A DNA stretch of 64,000 nt from assembly GCA_016802295.1 (NCBI GenBank), contig JAESIW010000122.1:471161-535160 (forward strand), written 5' to 3'. This document shows, one piece after another, positions 11,198 to 23,960 of the stretch. A program made the translations under genes and the position numbers. Each line of letters starts with the position of its first letter. Within the stretch, counting starts at the first letter, position 1. The notes under the pieces are model-generated. The model searched no databases. It was given only the letters and a program-made list of their open reading frames with translations, and had not been told where the DNA came from. Source of the stretch: Brachionus rotundiformis. Taxonomy: Eukaryota > Rotifera > Eurotatoria > Ploima > Brachionidae.

Positions 11198-14100
11198 ATG
11201 ATGGATCCGGGCGTAGACGAGCTGAAGACTTTGGAGGAGCTTAAGCAAGACTTGATGAACATAATGACAACTTGCTCTTTCCAAAAAATCCAAAAGTACA
11301 AGGCATTTATTGACCAGAACGATCAGGTAAGCTAAAGCCGTCAAGTCTGGCTCTGTGGTAAAGCTTCTTTTAGAGAATAGGCCAAATGATAAAACAGATT
11401 ACCAAGCTGGTAGAGTTGTTCCGCGAGTTTAGGAGGTTTTTTCAAAGTATTTGCTTAGTGTTGTTGTCTATTTTGTTTAATTATCTAATTGTCTTTGCAG
11501 ACAAGAGGGAGATTGGCGAATCGATCAGCGAGCCCATTCGCAACATCTCCGCTCTGGCACACAACAATGAACTTAATATCATGCTGGAAAAGTTTGCTGA
11601 TTTGAACAAGTGCCTGTTCGAGAATTCGAACAACTTTGTAAAATTAAGCTTTTAAATTATCTTTAATTATTTTAAAATGTTGATTAAGCTCGAGAAGTTT
11701 TTGGAAATAACGCTGAGTCCTTTGGACCAGCTGATCAAGAGCTTCAATTCGACAGAGGTCGAAATATGCAAAAAAAATGTTGACAAAGCTTTCCGGGCTT
11801 ACGAGGCCAAACTGTAAGCCAACTTTATTAATAAAAATAACAAGTTTTTTCTTATTTTTAATTAAAATAAAAAAAATTGACAAATCCTTTAAAATGCCAA
11901 GCTCAGGTTTTCCCATAAGTCAACAACTTTTAGCTATTTTATATTAAAAATTTTAATAAAAGATAATTTAATAATTTCAAAGTTATTAACAACTAATAAT
12001 CTAATATTTCATTCAACACAAGTATTTAATTAAAAAAAGTTTAAGTCTTTATTAATTTTTATTAGCTGTAATGTTAAAAATTTTAATAAAAAAAACAACT
12101 TAATAATGTCAATGTAATTAGAAACTAATAATTTAATTAAAAAGAAAAATATTTTTGCCCTTTATTAATTTTTATTATTAACTGAAACATATAATTGTAC
12201 TAAAAATAAGTTGAAATTATCTAATTTAAGAACGAATGGTTCCAAGAAGCGCAAATCGGTCGACTTGACCAACATGACCAGCTTGAGTGACCAGATTCCA
12301 ATCGAGAATTCCAATTTAACTCATCGGTTGTGTGAAGTTAGTTAATTCTTAAGTCTATAGATAAAATTTATCTAATCAATTTTAGTATTTGACTTTGATG
12401 AACAAATCCAAGACTAATACGCTCAATCTTTTTTCCAATGCGCTAGTGGACTTTTACAAGACGCAAATATCTTTCTACAAATCGAGCCTTGACCAGTTGA
12501 ACTCTTTCATGAGCAAATTCGATCAGCGTAAAATATCCAGCTCATTGCTGAGCTTTAACTTGAACCAATCGGAAGAGAAAGAGATGCTCAATGATGTGTC
12601 CAACAAGCTAGCTGAATTGCCAAAGCCAAAACACCACCGAACCCCATCTAGTTTTTTTAACCTGAACGAAAAACTGTCATCTTTCCAAAACACGAGCCTG
12701 TCATCTTCAGTGACCAACTTATCAAAATTAACAAGCGACACAAAAAAATCAGACATGTCACTTAACTTCAGCCAAATGTCCAACATGTCAATGTCTAGCA
12801 TAGACTTGAGGGTAATACCTGGCCATAAGTCGTCAAACGAAAAATCAGGATTCCTCTTCAAACGAACCCACAACTCAAAAGTACGTAAACATTGGATAAA
12901 GCGCAAGTGCAAGACTTCCAATGGACACTTCTTTATCTATCATTCGGATGTAATCAAGTGAAATATATTTAATTAAGTTAGTTATAAATGGATTTTTAAT
13001 AGGAGACGCTCGAACCAGTCAAGCTCAATTTGATAACATGCATTGTCAAGGTAAGTTTGATAAAAGTAGATTTTATTTGTAAGAGTTTTAAAAAGTTCTT
13101 GATGTTTTCAATAAAATTCAAACTAAGAAAAAATAATAGTTAGTTTTTAAAAAAAACTAGTTGAAAGTAAAAAGATAATAGTTATAATTTAGTATGTATT
13201 TTTATATTTTCAATAAGACAAAAAATAATACACCATATTGTAACATGTACACGCACGCAAATATTGCAAGTTTCAAACAAAAATAAAATATGCAAATTTA
13301 ACTTAACATTTTAGCAATTTTTTAGTTTTTAGTTTTTAAGAAAAAATTAATACATCTAAAGGCATTAAATCAATCATTATTTATTTATTTAGTTAATTGA
13401 TAATACTTTTCAATCTTTGATAAAAATAATTATTGAATTTTTTGTCTATAGCCCGTTGACTCGAACCGTTTCAAGATCTTCTCAGGCTCAAGTATCTTAA
13501 AAGTGCTTTAGAAAAATAATTTTTTCTTGAACATTTTATCTTTTTTAGACAGCAGAATATATGAATTTATGTGCGAATATGAGACTGATTTTGTTGAGTA
13601 AATATTTTTCTAAATAAGTGTTGTTTGAAGTGTTTTTAAAATTTGAAAAGGTGGATCTCAATCCTTAACACAGCCAAGAACAATGCATTTGAGAAAGAAA
13701 TGTCAGATAACATTTCGCTGTCAACAATTGCCAACACCACCTCAAACAACAGCAGTGAGTCAAACAGTAGCACGCTGAAAAATGAGAAAGACAACGAGAG
13801 GGCATGTGAACTGATAGTTAAGAATATGGTAAGACATTTGGTAAAGGTGAAAGGAAACGAAAAATGTGCTGATTGCGATGCACAAGACCCAGACTGGTTG
13901 GTTACCAATCTGGGAGTTTTTGTTTGCATCGAATGCTGTGGTATACACAGGTTTTTATTTTAATTGTTCAAGACAAAACAGAGTTCCAATTGTTTGTTTG
14001 TTTTTAGAGAAATGGGTGTACAAATATCCAAGACTCAATCGATCAAGATAGATCGGCTTAATACATCTCAATTAATTGTAACCTAATTTAATTTTTTTTT

Positions 14101-15692
14101 TCAAAGCGGTAAAATTTCATGTCCAGATTGGCGAACATAATTTTTATCTAGATATAATTAAATTAAGATAAAAAATATTTTGAAAAAATTTTTTAATTTA
14201 AACTTGACTAACTTAAAAATATTAATTGAAAAAATTGATCTTATCATTTTTACTTTTATTCAAAGCTGACTTTTAAGATAATATTAGCTTTTTCTTGTAT
14301 GGCCTAATATATTTTGATAAAAATAAAAAAATGAGATTTTATCTGCTCTAAACCAATTTGGAAAGATTTTAAAATAATCGCAAAAGATTGCCAAAATTGT
14401 TGGCAACAATAGGCTTAATTCAATATTCGAAGAAGCAATGGATAGATCAAACAAATTGAAGCCAAATAGCACCATGTAAATACTGGTCAAATAAATTTAG
14501 ATAAATAGAGCTTATTTTTATTTATAGGGACTTGAGACAAAAATACCTCAGGTCCAAGTACGAACAGCACTTATTTTCCAAGCAAAAATTTGGCGACGAA
14601 GCTCTTGGTCAATTTATGGACATACTCAGACTGAACAATATGGCAGAGTCAGTGGACTTTTTGCTCAAAATTTTTGTAAATAACCTAGATCTGTTCCAAC
14701 CAGTTGTTCAAGATGTAAACATGTAATTAGATAATTTAAAATTGTGTTTTAAAATAGATAATTAAAGCCAAAGCAGCGAAATATTCTAATGATCATGTTG
14801 GAAAACTTCGATGAATTGGCAACTCTTCCAATTGTAGAATTTTTGATTCAGAACCGAGACTTTCCAAAGAAGTAAAACTCTTCGCATTCAGAATTTTTCT
14901 TTTACCAAATTTGTTTTAGTAAATATAAACTAGACTACCAAGACTCGGATGGAAACTCGGCGATGCACTATTGTGCACTGTACAACCGAGTGGACTCGAT
15001 CAAGCTTCTTTTGAAGTCAAACGCGAGCCTTGACTTGAAAAACAATGCAGATCTGACCGCCCTAGAAATAGCTGACAACTTGGCCAATTTGGAATGCGCC
15101 GAGCAAATAAATTTATTCCTAGAGAACAAGGCCTTGTCCAAGATAGACTGGATGGTATGGTTCGAAAACGACCAAAGCCACACCGAGCATAGCAGACTAG
15201 AGTCTGCGGTCATCGACAAGTCAATGATTGAACGCCCCATAAGTCTGGTTATTGGCTCAAACAAACACTTTGGCTGCTCCAAGGCCAAAAAACTCCACTA
15301 CAATAGGCACCACTCTGAATCTTTTAGCGTAGTCAACATAGAAAACTACTACAACCAGAGAAAAAGCAAACACTTGTCCGTTCTACCATCTGTTCCGTTC
15401 GAATCCAAACTAAAGTATAATGAAAGCAAAAATCATGAATATAGAAGCATGGACCATATTGATGAAGTAAAATATAAACATAGTCTGTTCATATTTGTAT
15501 ACATTTATTTTATTATTTTATTTTTTAATACAGAATTTTTATGTGAATGAGAATGAATTTATGAGAAAAGGGAATAGAAGAAATAACAATAGATACACGG
15601 CGGTAATTGATAATGTGCCCATTGAAAACACAGACTCCAATATCGACTTTACCAAGCAGTCCAATGAAGAAAAGTTCTATTCCAAGCTGTAA
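11198..15692 (+). CDS. ASAP: ASAP-type ArfGAP (BAR-PH-ArfGAP-ankyrin)
   Basis: Sixteen exons (11198-11326, 11374-11446, 11501-11637, 11689-11813, 12231-12336, 12386-12949, 13003-13050, 13452-13491, 13549-13597, 13651-13950, 14008-14077, 14387-14475, 14528-14714, 14768-14871, 14920-15466, 15534-15692) join in phase to 908 residues. Residues ~1-260 are a helical BAR region (FLEITLSPLDQLI, FFQNKREIGE). A PH domain runs ~345-425 (SGFLFKRTHNSKVRKHWIKR ... VKLNLITCIVK ... FKIFSGS). The ArfGAP zinc site is C496-x2-C499-x16-C516-x2-C519 and the catalytic arginine finger is R524 (GIHR). Ankyrin repeats start near 678 (DSDGNSAMHYCALYN). The order matches ASAP/ACAP proteins, which turn off Arf GTPases during membrane and actin remodelling. 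The YLTLMN...F--NALVDFYK pattern is closest to ASAP. Unlike ASAP1/2 it has no C-terminal SH3 domain. Confidence 0.92.
13213..13325 (+). repeat. Dispersed repeat, copy 2 (in ArfGAP intron)
   Basis: This is the second copy of the element at 10,129-10,256, inside the 401-bp intron 13,051-13,451. That is the gene's second-longest intron, next to many of 40-60 nt; the longest is the 417-nt intron 11,814-12,230. An insertion would explain its size. Confidence 0.62.
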
Positions 15693-17321
15693 AAAATAGA
15701 AAAATAAATCTGTATATTTTGTAAATTTGCTGCCCTATATTTCCAATCTTAATAAATGCTAATTAAACTCTTAATTATTTTTTTGACAATTTTAATTATT
15801 TAGACAACATAAAAAGGCGCCAGTATTAGATTTGATTAATTTGAAAATATTTTTCCTCTAATTATTAAAAAATTTTAACTTAGGTATTTAAAAGACATTT
15901 GCGGGTCAAAATAAATGACAATTTGTTTTAATTACCTACTGGGTTAAGTGAATATTTAATTTTTTTGCGGACCAAATGCTTATTAAATTATTATCTTTTT
16001 TAGATTAGGCCTGGAATCGCCCTAGAATAACTTCAGAGGAACAGCATATTGAGTTCATCGCATGTAAAAAAAGACATGAAAATTTCTATAATTTATTCAA
16101 CAATATATTGTAATCTATTACGAATAAAATTATATTGGTTAATAAAATAAATGAATAGAACAATGATAAAAAGTTAATTGAATTGATTGATAAATGTATT
16201 AATCCATGCGCTTTCTTCGATGAATAAGTTGTTCCATCCTTTGTTCGATCTTTTGAAATAGACATTTTGTGTTTGATCTTATAATTTCTCTAAACCTTGT
16301 AAATTAAATATTTGGAAATCGCGGTAGATTTTTGAAATTGAGAGATATGTGATGAAAATGCATGAATATACTTGTTCAATGCATATTCTCTAATCCCACC
16401 AATAGAAGGCATATTACGATGGTAAAAAACATTTCTCCTGTATAAATTAAAAAAATTCTATGTCTTTTTCGACTCAAAATGAAGGAGTAAATAAAGAAAT
16501 AAATGTTTATTAAAAATTTATAAATTAATGAATGATTAAATTCATAGTTTCAATTTGAATAAAAATAGTGAATATTATAAAAAGTTTAATTTCATATCGT
16601 AACATGTTTGATTATTAAACTAAATTATTTTAATAATGACTATTTGAACTTTAAATACCTGTATGACTGCTTGTTAAGGTAGCCTAACATGAAAGAGTTT
16701 AAATACCCTATTTTAGTTTTGTTTTTTATTATTAAATTTTTGTTTATTTATAGCATTTTTCATATCTATATTTAAAAATACACTCGACATGCATAGGTAT
16801 GCGAGTTCCCACAGAGCTACAGAATACATTCACACCAACACTAGCAATTAGCTCTTCAAGTGTCATATTGATCACATCATGGCCTAATTATTTGAACCTG
16901 ATATGTTCAGCTGAATAACTAAATCACTAGATCTATTCTTATTCCTAATTAGAGTTTGAAATCAATTTTTTATCACCATTTCCAGTTCATCTTTCTGGGC
17001 ACTAGCCTGTTGATTAACCTTGAAATATATTTTTAAAATATATTCTAATTTGTCATGTTTAAATTTTCTATACCAAATTTAATATGCTTACTATTTGTTT
17101 GAGACAAATTGACAAAAAAAAAAAAGATTTTTTAATCAAGTTTTATTCTTTAAATTACTAAATAAAGTAAACTTTAAATTTTATCTAAATAGAGTTTGAA
17201 AAAAAAGAAAATATTTAAAAAAAATACAGAATACTGCCAATGGTAAAAAATTAATAAAAAATATTATTAAAACATCTTAAAATACAACACTGTTTGGTTT
17301 TATTTAAATCAACAAAATATA
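15693..17321. other. Intergenic region with retroelement debris
   Basis: This stretch lies between the 3' ends of the ArfGAP (+) and Zic (-) genes. It holds a non-LTR retroelement remnant at about 16,000-16,615, an unexplained 40-codon open frame at about 16,776-16,895 (-), and otherwise AT-rich DNA. Confidence 0.6.
16000..16615 (-). mobile_element. Non-LTR retroelement remnant (minus orientation)
   Basis: The stretch 16,480-16,612 is the reverse complement of the sequence at 27,895-28,010. The CTAGAATAACTTCAGAGGAAC block near 16,022 matches, inverted, the 28,015-28,040 stretch downstream of the RT fragment at 27,060. Between them, the minus strand has broken coding frames (for example RNVFYHRNMPSIGG and REYALNKYIHAFSSH). 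These resemble the C-terminal part of an element protein but carry stops. It is probably a dead copy of the same family. Confidence 0.6.
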
Positions 17322-19679
17322 TTATGTATAATTTACAACAGGGGTACGATTCGATTGAGTCACTGTTGTCGGATAAAAGCTGGTGAATGGACTCTCGCCA
17401 TCAACTCGAATATTTTGCTGATTGGGCTCCGATTGCACAGCCGGTCTTGTTTGATCCATGTGCTGCTGTTGCTGCTGTATGTACCACTCGTTCATGAAAT
17501 AAGATGTATTGGTGTGACTTGAGGCGTAAGTTGGATAGCCGGCAGGGCTCAGCTCGGAGTTCAAATAGGGCTGGGTGGAACCGAAGGTCTGATACTGACT
17601 CATTTGATAGCCACCATGGTAGTAGCTATCGGGCACAAACACGCCACTCTGTTGGTATGTGGGCGGCATTGTGTACTGGCTACTGAACGCCGCGGTCTCG
17701 TTCTCCTCGCTCTCAAAGAACTGAGCTTGTTGAAACGAGCTGATCGCCTCGTTTGGATACATGAAAACTTTCTGCTGATTGGTATAGTAGTCACTATCTG
17801 ACACTTTATAAGCCGACTGCTTTGGCGAGCTAGACGGGCTGGCCGAGCCGCTGCTCTGACTGCTAAGTACGCTGGAATTTTTGCTCTTCTTAGCCTTGGG
17901 CTTGCATTCTACCCCCTCGTTGCTCGCCTCGTCCGCTTGTCGGCTTTTGCTGATAGCTTCCTTGAATGCCAAATTCAAACTAACCGTTTGATCGTTAAAA
18001 CAGTCATGCATTTTCATGTGCTTGCGCAGCGACGAGGGATGGGTGTAGGACTTGTCGCAGCCGTTTATTCGACAATAGTAGGGCTTGTCCGATGTGTGTA
18101 CATGCATGTGCTTCTTGCGATCTGAGCTATTAGCAAATCGACGATCGCACCCCTCGAATTCACACTGAAACGGCTTTTCGCCTTACAAAAATAAAATAAA
18201 AATTAACTCAAAAAGTTTTTTTTATTTATTTAACAAAAAAAAAACTTGAATATTATCTCAAAGAGGTAAAGTTATCAAAAATTACTCAAAGATCAACGTG
18301 TAATACTCAAATTTTTTAATCAAATTTTAAATAAATTTTTTCTATTTCTTTTGATATTTTAATTTGAAATTTTAGTAATTAATCAGCCGGGTTTTCTAGT
18401 GTTAATTAATTAATTTTTCTAGGCTTTTTGTTACCCAACAGCCACGTTTTCAAGGCTTCCCAAGAACCCTGATAAATAACGTAAACCCTTGCATATAAGT
18501 GCCCCCAAAATCGCGTCTTTATTGAAGAATTTAAGCCTTAGTATGCTTTACAAAAAAGCAACATAGATAGAACTAAGCCATTTTTGATCAGCATTTAAAA
18601 AGGTGGTCTTAAGGGGGCACTTATTTGCAAGGGAATACGGTAGTAGTTTGGATTTTTATATTTTTATCTAGTTTTTAATTGCAATTTAAACGATAAAGAA
18701 TTATATAAAACAATTCAATATTTTTATTCAAGTTCCTATTGAGCCCTTAACATTTTTCTCTAATATTAGATTTTTTATTTATATTTTTATTTAACTTAAA
18801 CATTTATCATCGCTCAAGAGGTGTTTCTGAAATAGATAATAATTACACTAGAAGCACCGGCGAAATTTGGTCTATTATTTTAGCTCTATTTTAAAATATT
18901 GCACTGTTAAGTTATACAACACTGATTTTTATTCTTTTAATAAAGCTATAATAAAAAACAAGACTGGAGAAATATTTGATGGTATTGACTTGAGTGAAAA
19001 TCAAAAGTAAGACTAATTGACAAATTGTTCGCTTACCAGTATGGGTGCGCTTGTGAATTTTGAGATTTTCGGACCTAGCGAACACTTTGCCGCATCCGAA
19101 AAAGGGACAAGCGAACGGCTTTTCGCCGGTGTGGACCCGGATGTGATTGACGAGCTTGTACTTGGCCTTGAAGGGCTTGCCTTCGCGGATACAATTCTCC
19201 CAGTAGCAAATGTGCAAGTTTTGGTCTGTGCCGCCGACATGGTCGACAGTCAAATGAGCGACTATGTCGTCCATGCGGTAGAAGACTTTGTTGCAGTGTT
19301 TTTTGGTGTCCGGGTCGATCCAGCAGCAAATGTTCTCGCTCTTGTGATAGTGGTAGGAGGAGGTGGAGGACGTGGACGAGAGAGAAGAGGGGGACGAGGT
19401 CGCCTGCGCGGTCTGGGGGCGCATGTAGCGCAGGAACGCGCCCGGGTTGCTGTTCTGCTGAACGGCGGCGGCAGCAAGCGCCACTGCTGCGGCCGCGCTC
19501 ACGTCCACGCACTCCGCCGAGGACGACGACGATGCCGGCGACATGTTGTACTCGCCCGGCACCTCGGCGTACACTTGTCCATTCGTGCTGTAGTTGTAGT
19601 GGTTGTAGCCGACGACGAACGGGTTCAGCGACTCGTTCGACGACGACGACTCTTCGCTTTTCTTCTTCGGAGATTCCAT
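17322..19679 (-). CDS. zic: Zic-family zinc-finger transcription factor
   Basis: Two exons (19037-19679 and 17322-18181), split by an 855-bp intron, give 500 residues. Five C2H2 fingers match Zic in order. Finger 1 is atypical (CCWIDPDTKKHCNKVFYRMD...LTVDHVGG), finger 2 is CYWENCIREGKPFKAKYKLV, finger 3 contains CGKVFARSENLKIHKRTHTG, finger 4 is CEFEGCDRRFANSSDRKKHM, and finger 5 ends CDKSYTHPSSLRKHMK. The intron interrupts the linker between fingers 3 and 4 (THTG|EKPF). The N-terminal part has a Ser run and an Ala run (SAAAAVALAAAAV). The C-terminal ~190 residues are Ser/Tyr/Gln-rich with a Q5 run, as in activation domains. Zic proteins pattern ectoderm, neural tissue and mesoderm. Identity is not in doubt; the 5' UTR is not defined. 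Confidence 0.97.
18480..18639. mobile_element. MITE-like element in the Zic intron
   Basis: Two 27-bp terminal inverted repeats, 18,480-18,506 and 18,613-18,639, match at about 24 positions (core GGGGGCACTTAT and TGCAAGGG) and enclose ~106 bp without an open frame. This is the size and shape of a short non-autonomous DNA transposon. No clear target-site duplication was made out. Confidence 0.6.
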
Positions 19680-22600
19680 CTAAACAGACAGGAAATTGCC
19701 TTAATCTCAAGGTAAGTATTTCTAATTTACCTTGTCAAAATAGAATTTTATTCTATTAGTTGGCAGGTATTTTTTTCTATTTTCTATTAAATCTAAATAA
19801 ACAAAAAATAAGAGAAAATATAACAAAAAAATATATTTTTATTTTAATATAGATTTATTTGATTGGTCGATTAGCTAAATTAAGAAATTAGTTTTTTTTA
19901 GTTTATTAACGAATGAAATTTAATTACTGTCTTCTTATGCAATGTATGTATCGCGCCTTATTTGTAAACCTAAAACTTAATCAATTAAATAATTTTTATT
20001 TCAAACAAAAATTAAAAAATAAATATATGAAAAGTTTTTTTCTTTTGTTTAATTTGATTTTATTTTTTGTTTTATCTAATGACCGAATAAATAAGTTACC
20101 GAAAGAAATTTGTTTGTTTATCGTAAAGTCGTGCTGGTTGCGACTACTGAGCCAGAAGACAATATTTGCGGCGAACTAGTTCACTAGAAGAGCAGGGTGC
20201 AGTTAGACTAGATGCTCGCATGTACATGTATATGCCTGTTTGGCGAAAGTGTTACGTAACACGCTGTTTAAAGTTGCAACTTTGTGTTCTTGCCTTGTCC
20301 TCATTGGCTATTTAAACAGCGTGCGCACAACTACACAACTTGCGCATTCAAAGCCACTACTTATTTTAATGAAGAACATTGCTAAACTTGAAACAACAGT
20401 TAGAAAAAGGTTTACTTTATAGTGTAAAAATTGACAGAGTAATGCAACTTTGAAATTTTATCTGTGGTCATTTTTGGCTGATACTAAAACAATATTTGAC
20501 TTAATGTGTCAACTAGGTAGAGTAAATGGGAGAAATAGTGCTCGATTGAGCTAGTCCTTATCTGCACCAATCTAAACTTTTAAGCACATAAGGTTTGTAA
20601 TTAGAAAAAAGATGAATTAAATTGTTGGATTTGGGTTCACTAGATTCCAGCAGAGATAATAATTTGAGTTAATAAGAATTTTAATCGATTTAACTCTTTT
20701 AATTAAAAAGTAGAATTTTGGCGAGATTATTTCCCTTTCTTTTCACATAAATCATGTTTGGATTTTAATTATTTTAATTTGAGAAAAAATTTAATTAAAT
20801 CCAGAAGAAAAAAAAGGAGAAGAAGGAGAAGAAAAAAAATTAAAGCTATTTAAAAACGACGTCTATTTCATTTTCATTCATTAAAATATTTTCCAATTTC
20901 CGACCTAAATAGAAATAAAATAAAATAAAAAATAAACTTAAAGGTTTATATATTTTGTTTTGTTCTTGCTCATAGCCTTGTTCCTGTTTCGCTCATTTAA
21001 TTTTCTTTATTTAAATTTGACAATACTTGACCATGCTCTAATAAATAAACATTATCAGCCAAAATGGAATGGCCTTTCGCTCTTGTGTTGCCTCTTTTAC
21101 CTCTTTTACCATTTGATTGCATCATTTGTATCTAATTTGAACAGCTTGATCGAATGTAACATTGGCCAGTACTTAGCTTGATTGGCTTCGACAACTTAAA
21201 TCCAAATTAAAGCCATAGTCAATCAATTTTGAACAATCGACAAGGGCTCAATTCAATTGATTACCTTGGCAGAGATCACATGTTGCTTTTCTAAGTCGTT
21301 AAGTAATTTTGCTCTTCATAATTAAAGAACAAGAGCGTTCTTTTGGACAACGAGTGCTTTTTCTACAGAATAGCTGTCAGCAGGCGACCAGCATTAAGTA
21401 ATTGGCCAATATTTGATCAATACTTTAAAACGTCTCTTCTTGCTCAGATAGAGAGACAGAGAGGATTTAAGAGATACTGTTCTGATCCACTGTACAGGCC
21501 ATTCAGTAGTTGTTTCTATTTAATTCTGTCTGAAAGGCTTGAATTTCCTGTAAACACTATTGATTATCATTGAAATTCAATATTAATCCAAATGTTTTTA
21601 AAAATAAATCAACCATACTTCCACATTCGATTTGCTGTGAATTATCTAACAATCCGGTTTAATTACACACTCTATTCTAAATTAGTGGTTATTTATTCGA
21701 TTTAAATCTTAGCTATTTAGTTTTAATTCATTGAATAAAAATAAATTATTTATTGGCAAATGTTTGCTAAGATAAGAATTTGACCAAGAGAGGCTTTACT
21801 GTTCAATCATGTTTTATTCAAAATGGGATTTAAAGTTAAAAAATAATGTTATAAGATAATTTTTTATTTAAATATTCATATTTATTAAATTAAAAAAATA
21901 ATTAAAATGTATTATTTGAATTCGATCGATGACTTGGATTTGAAAGAATTTATTCAACAACAACAAAAAATTCAAATTTGTCGGCGTGTCGACCTTGATC
22001 TTTTGAATGTAGTACATAAATGAAAAAAAATCACTTGAACAAGCAATCACGAAAAGAGTGCTGTGCTTGTTGTGGTGTGTTAACTGGATTAGTCTTTGAG
22101 TGATAAAATCTAATATGCTCAGAGCTTAATTAGTGCTTTTTCATTAAGCACATATCCAATAGAATTAATAAAAAAATTTTTACTTTTAAATTTATTTTCA
22201 TAAATAGAGTTTGTAGCGCTTTTGTATGTTTAGAATTACAAATTTGTTAATTAATGGAATAAATGAAGCCAAGCCGCTCTTATTAAAATTGCATAATTTT
22301 GATTAAATTCTTTTAATTCTCCTATTAGCTGTTGACATGACAGCACCAATTTTGATTAGATCAAAAACTAGTTGTTTTAAAGAGTAAAATTTTTTTCAAT
22401 TAACTTATTATTAGATAAACTTCAAACTGCTTTAATAGAACTAGATAAATAAAATCCATAATTTAATTTAAAAAAAAAACAGACTGGTTTTAATCAAAAG
22501 CTCAGTAGGACTAAGTTCCAAATGTTTAAAAAGCAAAAATGGTAAATTTATTTGAGCTTAATAACAATAGAAAAATACGTTTTTCGGTCATTAGATTTAT

Positions 22601-22860
22601 ATATATATGTGTATATGTTTGATTAAATATGCTTTTAAAAATTAAAATTTAAGAATACCTCAATGCTTAATTTGTCAAACCCCTGTTGATTTACAACTTA
22701 TCCAAAAATTTCATTTTTGGTCGTGTTAAAAACATTTACTTCTCGACCATACTGTGCTGTAGATAAAGAAAACCTGTCTACTATGATAAGATATCATTAT
22801 CTCTCCTTATAAAAGATTATGTCAATTCAAGGTTTATACTTTACAAGAGTCAGGATATTT
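19680..22860. other. Zic upstream intergenic region
   Basis: This is a 3-kb stretch with no credible gene. It begins with the Zic 5' flank and includes a less AT-rich patch at about 20,100-20,350 with palindromic sites (listed separately). The rest is AT-rich with scattered short open frames of non-coding composition. Confidence 0.55.
20249..20322. promoter_or_regulatory. Palindromic cluster upstream of Zic
   Basis: A perfect 14-bp palindrome GTGTTACGTAACAC (20,249-20,262) contains TTACGTAA, the consensus of PAR-bZIP/NFIL3-type factors. Overlapping it, ACGCTGTTTAAA (20,261-20,272) is repeated inverted as TTTAAACAGCGT (20,311-20,322). It lies ~570-640 bp upstream of the Zic start in a locally GC-richer patch. 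A cis-regulatory role is inferred. Confidence 0.4.
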
Positions 22861-22863
22861 AGA

Positions 22864-23960
22864 AAAGATCCATATGACAAGATTATAATCGGTCAGATCA
22901 TAATTTTTTTAATAAAAATGTTAAAAATTTATTTTTTCTCTATCAATTGAATTTAAAATTTAGATAACAAAATATTTTAAAATTTTAAAATTATTTAAAT
23001 TTAATTTAATATTTTAATTTGGACAAGAATATTGTCCTGGATGCATTTGAATCAAAATTATCTATAACACTTTCATAGTTTAATTGTTTATGACAAGATT
23101 CTCAATGAGCTTTCAATTTCACTCGTAATAACAAATTTAAAATTAATAGTTAATTATTTAATTGAATAGCAACAGGAAATTTAAATGGTATTTTTAAAAT
23201 GTTTTTTTTTGACTAAAATTAATTTTAGCTTTGAAAGGCTTTTTTTGAATTCTTTCTTTAAAGAAAAACAAAAATGAAAATTTTAGCAAATTAATGAACT
23301 AAATTTAGATATTAAAATACGCAAAATGGTTACGAAAATAAACTATTATTTAACACAATGTTATAATATAACCAAAAAAATTTGAAAATAAAAACAAATT
23401 ATATATTCTTGATACAAAATAATGATTTTCATGCATTTTGACCACAAGCTGTCTTTTTAGCTGATGTCTTGAAAGATTGGAAGATAAATTTTGAGCTTAC
23501 AAAGCATCAGTCATTGAAGACTCCTTTGATTTTTACAATATCCCATTCTTTCCAAATGTTGGTTCATCATTATGGTATTAATTTATGGAAAATTTATTTT
23601 TACTTGCCAAATTAAATGCTTGATTAAGCAATAAAACGTGCTTTCTGAAATGATATTTGTATGATTTTTATCTCTATGATGCTTTGAGCTTTTAATAAAA
23701 TTTTAAGCAAAAATTTGGTTCAGTAAGTTCAGAATTGGCAAAGAGGAAAATTTAAAATTGTCATATTGAAGGTGAAAAAAATCTCAAAAATTTGACATTC
23801 TTAATATCAAGTGATGCATTTAAATCTCTATAAACCATCTGAGAAAAAACCAAGTGAAATGGTTTTATGACTGACCACAACATGTGCTTACAAATGTGCC
23901 TGTCTTTAAAACAAAAAACCAAAAATAGTGAATAGACCCAGTTCACCAAGGCAAACCACT
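22864..23960 (-). repeat. Inverted repeat, left arm (transposon-like)
   Basis: This arm is the reverse complement of 29,590-30,722 over about 1.1 kb, with roughly 90% identity by eye and some indels; weaker similarity continues to ~24,010. On its minus strand the arm encodes a fragment with MVYRDLNASLDIKN. This resembles the last RuvC motif (RD-x-NA-x-x-N) of TnpB/Fanzor nucleases, but the second N is D here. The surrounding frame is broken. The pair is probably two oppositely oriented copies of one element. Confidence 0.7.

Noticed and set aside
19017..19715. 232-residue plus-strand open frame
   Set aside because: It is the antisense shadow of the Zic first exon, whose minus-strand frame encodes true zinc fingers.
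23761..23949. Protein-kinase catalytic loop (YRDLNAS)
   Set aside because: Kinases need N five residues after the D (HRDLKxxN). Here that position is L, and no lysine/glutamate or DFG context is visible, so the RuvC-III-like reading fits better.
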